The position numbers were made by a program, and so were the translations under genes. Below, in pieces: positions 43,244-52,494 of a DNA stretch of 64,000 bases (within the stretch, counting starts at the first letter, position 1; each line of letters opens with the position of its first letter). This DNA comes from Planctopirus ephydatiae (lineage in GTDB: Bacteria > Planctomycetota > Planctomycetia > Planctomycetales > Planctomycetaceae). The notes under the pieces were generated by a model. The model worked only from the letters and a program-made list of their open reading frames with translations. It had not been told where the DNA came from and did not search any database. The stretch lies in assembly GCF_007752345.1 (NCBI RefSeq), contig NZ_CP036299.1, positions 558,001-622,000 on the forward strand, in the 5' to 3' direction.

Positions 43244-46200
43244 GTGGAAACGAACCTGAAGCAGAAAGTCTCGACGATGGGTTCGCCAATTGAAAATGGT
43301 CAGGCAGGATTCGCAGGTGGAGGAATCAATCCTCTCGCAGCGGCTGACTGGACCATTGATGTCGAAGCGGAAATCCATCAGCTGGACCACCGGGCCTTTG
43401 TGGTCATGCCGCGTGTCCTGCGACGGGTGATTCGCAGTGAGCTGGAGTTGTCGAGCATCTGGCTGAGCGTGCCCCACTCGAGAACCTATGTGATTCCTCG
43501 CGACAGGCTGGTCTGGTTTGTGGCTCGTGATGAGCTGGGAATCGAGATCGGCGAAAGTTTGCCCGATACGATCATTCTCCTTGCACGCGAAGATCGATTT
43601 GCGGGGACGCCGATTGAAAACAAGCCTCAATTGCTGCGGCTGTACTGGCGGGCGCTCTTTCATGCCCGGCTCGATCTGGCCATGTATCAGAAGGTCGAGC
43701 CCGGCCGTTTTTCCCTGGCGGAACTGCGTTCGAGAATCGACCAGATTGGTCAAACAGAATTCGATGAGATCAAAGGGGTCTTAAAGAGTGAAGGTCTGCT
43801 TCTCGATTCAGAAAACCACCGGCAGATTTACGCGGAATTCGCCGCTTTGTTCTTCGAATTGAAGTTTTTTGAGCCAGACCTGCTGTCGTACTACTTTCCT
43901 TCCCTTGGCATCAACGCTGCACTCGAAACCATGCTGCGCGAAGGGATTGCTGTCGAAGAGATCTATCGGGAAACATGCCCGCAGGAGCTGAAGACCACAG
44001 TGATTCAGGAAGATCAGGTTATCCCCACTGAGGTATCGCCTGAATCTGGCCATCGAAAACGACAGAAACGATCAGCAATCAGAGCCAGATGGTTTGTTCG
44101 AGCTGCCATCAAGCCCGCCGCGAGAGGTAACGATGCTCGTGCGGCGATTCTTCTGGCCAGCGCGCTGGAAGCGGCACCTGCGGAGATGACTCGGGACATT
44201 CAGTCGCAATTCGAAACTCATCTGGATCGTCTGGCAACACGGCTGATTCATGCTCTCGAGCTGGAGGCATCGACCCATACTCGCTGGAAGGAAGTTCTCG
44301 CTTCTGTGGCAGAAGCTGCCCAGTATGGATTTTGGAATAACGCCTCGCGACTGGTTTACGACCTGCAGAAAGTTTGCATCGATTCCGAGCGGGAAACCTA
44401 TCAGATCGATACCTGGCAATGGCTGTTTTCCTTCGGACGTAAACCACTCAAAACGCCACTTCCCAATCAGAAGCTCGTGCTCATTACCCGCCATTTGCGG
44501 TTGGCCATTTCCCGCATCGGAGCCGCACAGATTGCTCCCCGGCATCGCGAAGAACTTTATCTGCTGCTCGAGGATGCGGCCCATTCTGCCGAGAAACTGG
44601 CACGCCGGCAATTGAAGCCCTTGATCGAAGAAGCCCTGCGCACTTCGGGTCTGGTGAGTACGAACTTTGTCGAGACCATGGCCTTTGGCAGAGTCGTCGA
44701 TGAACTGCTTGATCACGTCGTTGAACAAGGCTTCTTTGGGCTGGGACATGTGCGCGATGCACTCTCGCGGAACGCTCTCAAGCTATCTGATCTTTCGAGT
44801 GTCAAGGAGTTCTTTGGCGGAGACGCCTTGCTGAAAACTGATCGCGCACTGGAAAAACCACTGGCAGGCGTTTATCAGCGCGGGCCGCTCTACCTGCGAG
44901 GTTTTCAGCGGTTGAGTTCGCTCGCTTTTGGTTTACCTGCTGGTCGGATCTTTACCAAATTTGTCGCGCTTCCTTATGGCGGTGCGTACGTGATCCTCGA
45001 AGGCTTGCAGCATCTCATCGGGCCGATTGTCGAATGGATGACGGAACATCATCTGCATCTGGCCACGCTGGAAAGTGTGTTTGTCTGCGGCACGTTTCTG
45101 TTGGCACTGATTCATGTTCCTACTTTTCGACAGAAGCTGTGGAGCCTGACAGAATCGACCTGGAAATTTCTGCGAGCCGTGGCTTATGACATTCCCCATT
45201 GGCTGCTGAAGCAGAAGCTCGTGCAGGCTTTCTTACGCAGCTTACCAGTGAAGATCATCCGCCGGTACCTGTGGACTCCAGCCCTGGTGACAATGGCCAT
45301 CTGGCTGGCTGTCTGGACAAGTGGACAGTTGCCTCAGCGATGGAACTGGATGGCCATGGGGACATTTGTATTGAGCATGTTGCTGCTCAACTCGCGAATG
45401 GGACGGGACACCGAAGAACTCGTGACTGAATGGGCCTCAGAAATCTGGCATCAGTTCCGCGTTCGAGTGGTCGTAGCACTGTTTTCATTCATCCTCGATA
45501 TGTTTCGTCGTCTGATGGATCTGATCGAACGTGTACTCTACACTGTCGATGAATGGCTGCGATTCCGATCGGGGGAATCAGCCATCTCGCTGGGCTTTAA
45601 GGCCGTGCTGGGAGCGTTCTGGGGAATTGTCGCTTCCGTCGTCAGGTTCTGTGTCACCCTTTTGATTGAGCCACAGGTCAACCCCATCAAGCACTTTCCT
45701 GTGGTGACAGTTTCTCACAAGCTACTGTTACCACTCGCCATTCCACTGACCAAGTGGAGTGCTCCGCTATTGTCACCCGTTTTTTCAGCGTTTATTGGTC
45801 ATCGATTTGGTCATTGGCTGGCCAACGCGATGGGGACCATCATCATTACCTGCATCCCGGGTGTATTTGGTTTTCTGGTCTGGGAACTCAAAGAGAACTG
45901 GCGACTCTATAAAGCCAATCGCAGGAAGGATGTCGGGCCAGCCATTATCGGACATCATGGCGAGACCATGCTCCGTCTACTCAAGCCCGGCTTTCACTCC
46001 GGAACAATCCCGAAGCTCTTTGCACGCCGACGCAAAGCCGCCCGGCTCGATAAGCCGGAAGACCGCCTGCGCAAGCTGGCTCGTACAGAGACACAACTCG
46101 AACAACTGATCGAGTCGTTGCAGCATTTCATCGAGCGTGACCTCCTACGGTTTCTGGAAGCTTCCGAGCTTTGGACACGACCAGCGCCAGAGATCAAAGC

Positions 46201-46807
46201 GATGTCGATTGCGACCAATCGAATCGTTATTCAGCTCAGTGATCCTCAACCTAGTGATCGTCAACTCAGTGATTCTGAATCTCTCCATGAAGATGCCGAA
46301 CTGGAATTTGCCGAACAATCCGGGCTGATTGTGGCTGGCTGGAGAAAATCGGGCTGGATTCAACATCTTCCCGAGGCAGAAAGCCAGGTCTTACGACTGG
46401 CCCTGTTGGGTTTTTACAAATCCGGCACCGTGACTGTCATTCGCGAACAGATTGAAGCCAGACTGTGCGATCATAATCGGCGTTACGACATTGGGACGGA
46501 AGGGATCATTCTGTGGCCTGATCCCAGCTATCGCGAAGAAGTGATCTACTCACTCAGCGATCAGCCCATAATTCACCCGCGTCCTCGCGCCGTTGCCAAA
46601 GCGAATGGCCTCGAATCGATTCGCCGTGATGAAGTCCTTTATCAGGATCAGACTCTCGAATGGGATGCGTGGGTCGCTGCCTGGGAATGCCAGAAGCCCG
46701 CTGAATTAATGACTGATGGAGGACAACCTCGATTGTTGCCCTCCATCATGGTCTTCTCGGCAGAAGATAAACCGGCTGATAATCAGGCCGCTGCGACTGA
46801 AGGTTGA
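43244..46807 (+). CDS. Very large multi-TM protein of unknown function
   Basis: 1187 residues, not recognised. Residues 1-570 are soluble and mostly helical (ELRSRIDQIGQTEFDEIKGV, ARAAILLASALEAAPAEM). About seven hydrophobic segments follow between 575 and 885 (e.g. LESVFVCGTFLLALIHV, VTMAIWLAVWTSG, MGTFVLSMLLLN, VVVALFSFILDMF, LGAFWGIVASVVRFCVTLLI, IIITCIPGVFGFLVW). A soluble C-terminal part has a coiled coil (ETQLEQLIESLQHFIERDLL) and three copies of a 5-residue unit QLSDP/QPSDR/QLSDS. Start is GTG 43244; ATG 43277 is an alternative. Its 3' end overlaps the convergent TylF-like gene by 25 bp. Confidence 0.8.
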   Translation: METNLKQKVSTMGSPIENGQAGFAGGGINPLAAADWTIDVEAEIHQLDHRAFVVMPRVLRRVIRSELELSSIWLSVPHSRTYVIPRDRLVWFVARDELGIEIGESLPDTIILLAREDRFAGTPIENKPQLLRLYWRALFHARLDLAMYQKVEPGRFSLAELRSRIDQIGQTEFDEIKGVLKSEGLLLDSENHRQIYAEFAALFFELKFFEPDLLSYYFPSLGINAALETMLREGIAVEEIYRETCPQELKTTVIQEDQVIPTEVSPESGHRKRQKRSAIRARWFVRAAIKPAARGNDARAAILLASALEAAPAEMTRDIQSQFETHLDRLATRLIHALELEASTHTRWKEVLASVAEAAQYGFWNNASRLVYDLQKVCIDSERETYQIDTWQWLFSFGRKPLKTPLPNQKLVLITRHLRLAISRIGAAQIAPRHREELYLLLEDAAHSAEKLARRQLKPLIEEALRTSGLVSTNFVETMAFGRVVDELLDHVVEQGFFGLGHVRDALSRNALKLSDLSSVKEFFGGDALLKTDRALEKPLAGVYQRGPLYLRGFQRLSSLAFGLPAGRIFTKFVALPYGGAYVILEGLQHLIGPIVEWMTEHHLHLATLESVFVCGTFLLALIHVPTFRQKLWSLTESTWKFLRAVAYDIPHWLLKQKLVQAFLRSLPVKIIRRYLWTPALVTMAIWLAVWTSGQLPQRWNWMAMGTFVLSMLLLNSRMGRDTEELVTEWASEIWHQFRVRVVVALFSFILDMFRRLMDLIERVLYTVDEWLRFRSGESAISLGFKAVLGAFWGIVASVVRFCVTLLIEPQVNPIKHFPVVTVSHKLLLPLAIPLTKWSAPLLSPVFSAFIGHRFGHWLANAMGTIIITCIPGVFGFLVWELKENWRLYKANRRKDVGPAIIGHHGETMLRLLKPGFHSGTIPKLFARRRKAARLDKPEDRLRKLARTETQLEQLIESLQHFIERDLLRFLEASELWTRPAPEIKAMSIATNRIVIQLSDPQPSDRQLSDSESLHEDAELEFAEQSGLIVAGWRKSGWIQHLPEAESQVLRLALLGFYKSGTVTVIREQIEARLCDHNRRYDIGTEGIILWPDPSYREEVIYSLSDQPIIHPRPRAVAKANGLESIRRDEVLYQDQTLEWDAWVAAWECQKPAELMTDGGQPRLLPSIMVFSAEDKPADNQAAATEG
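46232..46276 (+). repeat. Tandem 15-bp repeat inside the large membrane protein gene
   Basis: Three consecutive 15-bp units with core CTAGTGAT/CTCAGTGAT encode QLSDP-QPSDR-QLSDS. It keeps the reading frame and could vary in copy number between strains. Confidence 0.7.
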
Positions 46808-47730
46808 GCCTGCGGGACTCGCCAGTAGACGCCGGTGCCATCAATGTTGAACATTTGGGCCTTGATCTTGTGGAGTTCGCGGAACTCGTCAATCGCTTCC
46901 CGGCAACCACTCCAGGCCAGGTAGTCATCCACAACGACAAACCCGCCAGGGACTACGTTCTGATAGAGCGGCTTAAGGACATCCATGGTGGATTCGTACA
47001 AATCGCCGTCCAGCCGCAGTAACGCCAGCTTCCCCGGGTTGGCATGTGGCAGTGAATCACAGAACCAGCCTTTGAGAAACCTGACGTTCTCGTCGAGGAG
47101 GCCAAATCGTTCAAAGTTGGCCGAGACCGTTTCAATCGAGACCTTGAGGAAGTCGCATTCGGAAAGATCGTGCCGCTTATCTTTGGTATCCGGGGCCAGA
47201 CGCGGTTTGGGCAGCCCTTCAAAAGAGTCGGCCAGCCATAATTGGCGATGACCTTCTCCCAGATGATTCAGCAGAGCTTTCATGAACATGCTGGCTCCAC
47301 CACGCCAGACGCCCGCTTCGAGAATATTCCCAGGGATCTGTTCAGCTGCAATGGTGCGGATGGCGACTTCGAGTTGATCGAGCCGTCGTTTTCCGACCAT
47401 GGAGTAGCCAAACAGAGGCCAGTCTGTTCCCAGTTCTCGCTTTTTGGCATCGAAATGCTGGGCTTTCACGACCAGATAGCCGCGTTTGGCCCAACGCTTA
47501 AGGAAGAATTGTCTCAGTGATTTCAGTGGACGGAACTTATCGCGGTGATAACCATCTTCACGGCGCCAGGCACTTTCTTCGTAGACAGCCCCGGTAAGTA
47601 CGTTTTTCAGCAGTTCAATATAAGGGTCAGTACCAGCGACACCCGTCAAGGGTGGCATATCCGTCAATGGCGCTGCCAGATGGGACATCGCAGTTTCCGT
47701 AGTCTCAACGTGGTTGGGCATTTCTGTCAT
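46783..47730 (-). CDS. TylF/MycF-family SAM-dependent O-methyltransferase
   Basis: 315 residues. Residues about 100-300 match the TylF (macrocin O-methyltransferase) family: PGNILEAGVWRGGASMFMKA (SAM-binding Glu-Ala-Gly), QLWLADSFEGLPKP, VRFLKGWFCDSLP, and LALLRLDGDLYESTMDVLKP with the metal-ligand Asp. GGFVVVDDYLAWSGCREAID completes the metal site. Members methylate sugar hydroxyls in antibiotics and surface glycans; here no glycan cluster is adjacent, so the acceptor is unknown. The N-terminal ~95 residues are extra. ATG 47730. It overlaps the convergent large gene by 25 bp. Confidence 0.9.
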   Translation of the reverse strand: MTEMPNHVETTETAMSHLAAPLTDMPPLTGVAGTDPYIELLKNVLTGAVYEESAWRREDGYHRDKFRPLKSLRQFFLKRWAKRGYLVVKAQHFDAKKRELGTDWPLFGYSMVGKRRLDQLEVAIRTIAAEQIPGNILEAGVWRGGASMFMKALLNHLGEGHRQLWLADSFEGLPKPRLAPDTKDKRHDLSECDFLKVSIETVSANFERFGLLDENVRFLKGWFCDSLPHANPGKLALLRLDGDLYESTMDVLKPLYQNVVPGGFVVVDDYLAWSGCREAIDEFRELHKIKAQMFNIDGTGVYWRVPQAQPSVAAA

Positions 47731-47893
47731 CGTGACGACGACAGCAGGCTGAAGTCCGTCTTCATGCTGAAGCGGGAGTTCATACAGCGAATCGCCAATT
47801 TCTCCAATATCAGAAATTGAGACAGCTCAGAAACTCGTACGCCACCCGTGAGCCTGAAATCTGCAGTCTCTGGCTGACCTGAAGAGGCGAAAC

Positions 47894-50509
47894 TCAGGAG
47901 ACATCGGCCTTGATGGCAGTCGGCGGCGCCAGTGGCTGCTGGGCCGCTGCCGGTGAGTTGGCTGGCGAAGTCGATTTTCCTTTTTCGGAAGGATCCGATG
48001 AGCCCTGATCTTTCCGCAGTTGATCTCTTTGTGGCTGATCTTTCGCCAGTTGATTGAGTGGCTCCAGAGCCGAGGCGGGTGTTCCCGCAGGACGTGGTTG
48101 AGGATACGTCACATTCTTCAATGAAGTGGGATGCAGCAATCGCTGGGATTCCTTCAGGAGAAAATCGACATCCATAAATGGATCCGCGCCCAGATCATGC
48201 CAGCGGATCAGGCCTTGTCCATCAATGAGGAACGTGCCATGGATGGGCTGGTTTTCGAAGTCATCGTAGGCTTTGAACCGTTTGAAAACTTCCAGGCTGT
48301 CGTCGCTCAGGAGGGGAATCGAGATCTGTGAGCCAAAGCGATCGATCGACTTTTTGAGGTCACTCAGATCGTCAGTACTGATCGCCACCACTGAGATTCC
48401 AGCGGCTTGAAAATCGTTGACCTTCGGGAGAAATTTCTGGATCTGTTCGACACAGTGCAGGCAGCCGGCCCCCAGATAAAAGATGACGATGGTCGGTTTG
48501 CCACGATAATCGTGACTGGAAACGGTACTGATTTCGGTTGAATCCGGGAGATGGCCGGGGAGCTGCCAGGTGGCACTCGCAGGAGGAGTCCACTGGATGG
48601 GCCCTAACGAGGCGAGTGTCGGACGGGCACCGATATCTGTCGGCAGAATGCGGGAAACTCGCCAATCGTCGGCAAAACCCCAGACTCGGGCCTTTTTCGA
48701 AATCCGCTGTAGGGCGGGAGCGTCGAGATCAGCACTATGCGCCACCAAACGAAGCTGTTCAAAACGAGTCCTGGCGGCCGCTTCATCATTCAGATCGATC
48801 AGTAACTCCACCAGCCAGGCCAGCGGCAAAACTTCTTCAGCATGCTGGCTGACATACTTTTCAAGTTCCTTACGGGCTTCTTCTTTCTGACCCGCTGCCA
48901 GCCTCAACCGGGCCAGTTCACGCGCACTGGCTCCTCCCGCTGTATTCAACTTGCGAATGGCTTCGGCGTACTCCCCTTTTCGTGCCAGTTCGATCGCCGT
49001 GATTTCATCGATGGCCCGATCAAGTTGCCGCAGAGTATCGTCCGTAGATCGAACGGCCGACTTTCGAGCCGATTCGATCGCCTTCTCATCGCGTGGTTTG
49101 CCCGGCTCTTTAGCCAGAACCCTGGCTTCTGCCCGCGTCATCTCCAGTTCGCGATCTTCGACCAGTCGCTCGCGCCAGCCGCGAATGATCGCAGTGGTTT
49201 CGTTGAATTTCGCGAAATCATCTGTCGCATCGTAAGCACGGGCCAGGGCTCTCAATCGCTTGATCTGTTCCGGAGTATGATCTGTAGGCGAAAGGACCGA
49301 TTGATCGGCCGATTCAATCAGCTTTTCCCAAAGTTCAAACTGAGAGTATGCCTCCCACAAGCGCAAACGCCCGAAGTGCTGGCTGCCATTGCTGGGAAAG
49401 CGGTTGTATTTGGGGTGCATGGGCATCGAGGCCATGTTGCCGGCGACATTGATGACGTCGTGCATCCGCCCCAGGAAGATCAGATTTCGGCACAGCCACT
49501 CGTTGTTGTGGGCAAAATTATGAATCTGGTCGGGCATCACCATATCACGCGTCATGTAGGCATGATCCACCCTCGCTGAAGCCTCCTGCTGGAAGGCCGC
49601 ATCGGCATATCGTTTCAGCCCCGAATAAATGTGCCCAGGCATATGCCACATGTGGGCAATCCCGGGAGCTGACTGACCACATTGCGCCGCCGATGCCAGC
49701 GCCTGTTCGCGGCGTTCGTAATCCCACAGATGAATGACGAAATGATGGCTGGGATGCTGCGGGTTTTTGGCGAGAATCGAATCCAGCAAAGCACTCATCG
49801 CCAGATGATTGGTAATCGGCAGATCATTCCGCACCTGCCACGTCTGCAATGCAAGAAAGGCCTTGGCTTCGAGATCAGCAGGGTTCTCGTAGACAATCTT
49901 TTCGTAGTCTTTGATGCTCTTTTGAGCCCGCTCTCGCTTTTTGTCACCTTCTCCTTTGGTATCAAAGGCATACCAGTTCGCAAGGGCATCGATATACAGT
50001 TTTTCGCGAGGGCTGGCCTGCTCTTTGCGTTTCACGGCCTCTTCGATGAACTTCTTGGCTCGGGTTTCATTATTGGTATTGGCCATCGCCATGCCCCAAT
50101 AGGCAATGGCACAATCGGGATCAAGTTGAGCAGCCTGCCGGAAGGATCGTTCGGCTTCAAAATACCAGAACCCGTGGAGTTGGCCGACGCCTTGATTGAT
50201 CCATGCCTGCACCTGGCTGTGCTGACTTGTCACAGGAAAGTGTATCTGCCCCGTCGTTCCCATCAGGTAGGCAGCTTGCCTGGGGCCCTGATCAAAGGCA
50301 TCGCCATGATAGGAATGCCCTGCAACCACTGCATTCTCTGGTGCAACAGCACTGGCCGGCGCTTCGGCAGCGTTCAAGGAAACCGAAGTATCAGCAAACC
50401 ATGCTTCCCATGGAGAGGTTCCCCAGAATGCCGCAGCCAGACATGTGACCGTGATGCCAAAACGAAAAGGGGACCGTGAATGGTGCAGCAGGTGGGAAGT
50501 ATGCGACAT
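47894..50509 (-). CDS. Exported TPR protein with C-terminal redoxin (AhpC/TSA-like) domain
   Basis: 871 residues. A long N-terminal hydrophobic signal (about 18-32) is followed by TPR-like helices from about 100 to 600 (FWYFEAERSFRQAAQLDPDC, AIAYWGMAMANTNNE, MWHMPGHIYSGLKRYADAA). A thioredoxin-like domain lies at about 670-800, where IVIFYLGAGCLHCVEQIQKF provides a C-x2-C pair (CLHC) and FRIP-like text IHGTFLIDGQGLIRWHDLG the cis-Pro side. The last 60 residues are Pro/Ala/Gln-rich. It likely acts outside the cytoplasm in thiol-disulfide or peroxide chemistry, with TPRs binding a partner. GGAAGCGATCC precedes ATG 50509. Confidence 0.88.
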   Translation of the reverse strand: MSHTSHLLHHSRSPFRFGITVTCLAAAFWGTSPWEAWFADTSVSLNAAEAPASAVAPENAVVAGHSYHGDAFDQGPRQAAYLMGTTGQIHFPVTSQHSQVQAWINQGVGQLHGFWYFEAERSFRQAAQLDPDCAIAYWGMAMANTNNETRAKKFIEEAVKRKEQASPREKLYIDALANWYAFDTKGEGDKKRERAQKSIKDYEKIVYENPADLEAKAFLALQTWQVRNDLPITNHLAMSALLDSILAKNPQHPSHHFVIHLWDYERREQALASAAQCGQSAPGIAHMWHMPGHIYSGLKRYADAAFQQEASARVDHAYMTRDMVMPDQIHNFAHNNEWLCRNLIFLGRMHDVINVAGNMASMPMHPKYNRFPSNGSQHFGRLRLWEAYSQFELWEKLIESADQSVLSPTDHTPEQIKRLRALARAYDATDDFAKFNETTAIIRGWRERLVEDRELEMTRAEARVLAKEPGKPRDEKAIESARKSAVRSTDDTLRQLDRAIDEITAIELARKGEYAEAIRKLNTAGGASARELARLRLAAGQKEEARKELEKYVSQHAEEVLPLAWLVELLIDLNDEAAARTRFEQLRLVAHSADLDAPALQRISKKARVWGFADDWRVSRILPTDIGARPTLASLGPIQWTPPASATWQLPGHLPDSTEISTVSSHDYRGKPTIVIFYLGAGCLHCVEQIQKFLPKVNDFQAAGISVVAISTDDLSDLKKSIDRFGSQISIPLLSDDSLEVFKRFKAYDDFENQPIHGTFLIDGQGLIRWHDLGADPFMDVDFLLKESQRLLHPTSLKNVTYPQPRPAGTPASALEPLNQLAKDQPQRDQLRKDQGSSDPSEKGKSTSPANSPAAAQQPLAPPTAIKADVS

Positions 50510-50692
50510 GGATCGCTTCCGGGAATGGCGGGGAAATCAAAAGGTTTGATCAATCCTGTGATTCTGAAAAATCGACAGAATTAGTCTTATGAAAAAAGTA
50601 TATCCCCAGGTGGGGACATTGCTGTTTGAATCTGGCAGGAAATGGGCGAATCCTGCAGACAGTCTTCTCGATCAATCATCACCAAGTATTCA

Positions 50693-50731
50693 AAGCATCA
50701 CCTGGCTGAAAACGCAAACCAGGTGATGCTT
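50693..50731 (-). terminator. Hairpin terminator of the first TlpA-like gene
   Basis: A perfect 13-bp stem AAGCATCACCTGG / CCAGGTGATGCTT with a 13-base loop, 70 bp after the tlpA-like stop on the minus strand. The T-run after it is short. It separates this gene from the TPR-redoxin gene downstream. Confidence 0.7.
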
Positions 50732-50800
50732 CGTGATCAAAGGATATCAGGACATTGCCCTTGTCGAGCATTACGGCAAAGCTCCTGAGAACTGGTCCAT

Positions 50801-52168
50801 TTACTTCTGGTCGCCAGCCTTTTCTTCAACTTCAGGGAGCGGGCCATAAATTTTGGCCAGTGCATCTTCGAGAACCTGCCCGCGGGCCTTGACGGTAATC
50901 ACTTTTCCATCGGCACCAATTAGAATACAGGTTGGAATTGCATTCACACCATAGAACTTGGCAATCGGGTTGCTCCAGCCTGCAGCCTTGGTTTCCGAGG
51001 TGTTAGCCGGGTACAGGTTGACCCAGGGGATTTCCCGCTTCTCGATGAATTCCTTCAAGGGCTCAATACTGTTATCCAGGCTGATCCCGACGACTTCAAA
51101 GCCTTTGTCGTGATAGGCCTCATGGAGCTTCTTGACTCGTGGAATCTCAGCAATGCAGGGGCCGCACCAGGTGGCCCAGAAGTCCACGAGAACCACTTTG
51201 CCTTTGAGTGAAGCGAGGTCGAAATCCTTGCCTTCCACGGTGGTGCCGACAACTTCCATGGAATTGCCAACCAGTCCCAGACGACGCGAAATACCGCGAA
51301 CTCGTTCCGCAATCGGCGTGACCGTTTCCTTGTCAGTCGATTCCAGCAGGTCGGCCAGACGGGACATATAGCTGGCAGCGAGGGCAGGATCTTTGCCGTA
51401 TTCGAGTGTGCGACCTGCTTCTGAAGCGAGCTTGATGCTCTCTGTCGAGAAATCAGCCACTTTGACACGGTTGAGTGTCTCAGCAAGCAGGGTATCCACC
51501 GCTGCCGGTTCCAGTTGAGGAATGGTCAGAATCCGCAAGCCATCGATCTTTTCTGAGGCCATCTTGGCAATGACCGGGCGGGAATCTGCTGCCAGGCGAT
51601 TGGCAATCGCGATTGCCGACTGTGCCGAACCAGGTGCTTCGAGTCTCAAGAGCATCGACTGCGCATTAAGGAGCAGACCGGCAGCCTGCAAAGCCTGCTT
51701 TTCATTGGCGGCTGGATCAGCCAGAACTTTTTCAGTGGCTGTGGTGACGAGGTTATTGGCCTTGAGCCTGAGGGCATTCATCTCTTCGAATGAGCTGACC
51801 TTCTGCCTGGAAAGAGCCATCGGCGAGGAGAGTCGTCGAGCCGAGGCCAGCAGTTCAGGAATGCCGCTTTCAGGGAGTTGGAAGATATCTTCGGGGAGCT
51901 TCAGATCGAGATCTTCCGGGAGCAACCCCTGCATGGCGGCAGCTCGAATTTTGGCGGCTTTGGCCTTGGCTTCATCGGCTGCCTGCTTGTCGTCTGTCGG
52001 CTTTGCTTCCGAGTTCCCCGTGGTGATTTGTGCCGCTGGTACTGTCGCTGGTTTTTCCTGGGCCAGGGACATACTGCTTGTCATGGCCATGACAGCCAGT
52101 GCCGCCCAGTTTTTGCCCACACTCGCCACCGAAATCCGGGAAAACCAATGTTCATTGATCTGACGCAT
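50801..52168 (-). CDS. TlpA-family thioredoxin-like protein, exported (paralogue 1)
   Basis: 455 residues. A signal segment (WAALAVMAMTSSMSLAQE) is followed by a long helical N-terminal domain (about 60-300) and a TlpA/ResA thioredoxin domain (about 305-445). Active site: VLVDFWATWCGPCIAEIPRV (WCGPC). FEVVGISLDN and AIPTCILIGADGKVI with cis-Pro are typical. TlpA-type proteins reduce disulfides in the periplasm, often for cytochrome c maturation; the role of the helical domain is unknown. The frame opens at TTG 52207, but ATG 52168 with GAGGG upstream is the better start. The gene at 52495 is a clear paralogue. Confidence 0.92.
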   Translation of the reverse strand: MRQINEHWFSRISVASVGKNWAALAVMAMTSSMSLAQEKPATVPAAQITTGNSEAKPTDDKQAADEAKAKAAKIRAAAMQGLLPEDLDLKLPEDIFQLPESGIPELLASARRLSSPMALSRQKVSSFEEMNALRLKANNLVTTATEKVLADPAANEKQALQAAGLLLNAQSMLLRLEAPGSAQSAIAIANRLAADSRPVIAKMASEKIDGLRILTIPQLEPAAVDTLLAETLNRVKVADFSTESIKLASEAGRTLEYGKDPALAASYMSRLADLLESTDKETVTPIAERVRGISRRLGLVGNSMEVVGTTVEGKDFDLASLKGKVVLVDFWATWCGPCIAEIPRVKKLHEAYHDKGFEVVGISLDNSIEPLKEFIEKREIPWVNLYPANTSETKAAGWSNPIAKFYGVNAIPTCILIGADGKVITVKARGQVLEDALAKIYGPLPEVEEKAGDQK

Positions 52169-52381
52169 AACCGAAGCCCTCAAAGATAGAAAATGGACAG
52201 TTTTCAAGATGATCCAGAACGAGTTCCACAGACCTGGAATCTCTGGAAATGAAGAATTCTCTCCAGGGAAATCTTCAGTGAGCGTACCTGCGTTGTATCA
52301 ATCCGATTCGCAAAATGCACGAAGAAAGTTAGAGAACTCGGGAATGATCCCAGTTCCAGCAATTTCAGGTTGAACAGGAAG

Positions 52382-52409
52382 CAAAACAGCCCTTCACAAC
52401 GAAGGGCTG
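52382..52409 (-). terminator. Intrinsic terminator of the second TlpA-like gene
   Basis: CAGCCCTTC-GTTGT-GAAGGGCTG on the minus strand followed at once by TTTTGC, 86 bp after the stop: a 9-bp GC-rich stem plus T-run. Confidence 0.85.
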
Positions 52410-52494
52410 CTCTGAAAATTCGATCGGTCATGCAGATCAGGTCTGGCGATCGAACATGCTGCCTGATCGCAAGAGGCCTGACTTCTTTTCGGCG

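Noticed and set aside
43215-43259. 14-codon frame MFDDLDYQARWKRT just before the large membrane protein gene
   Set aside because: Too short to support; overlaps the GTG start of the next gene. Could be a leader peptide, but nothing shows it.
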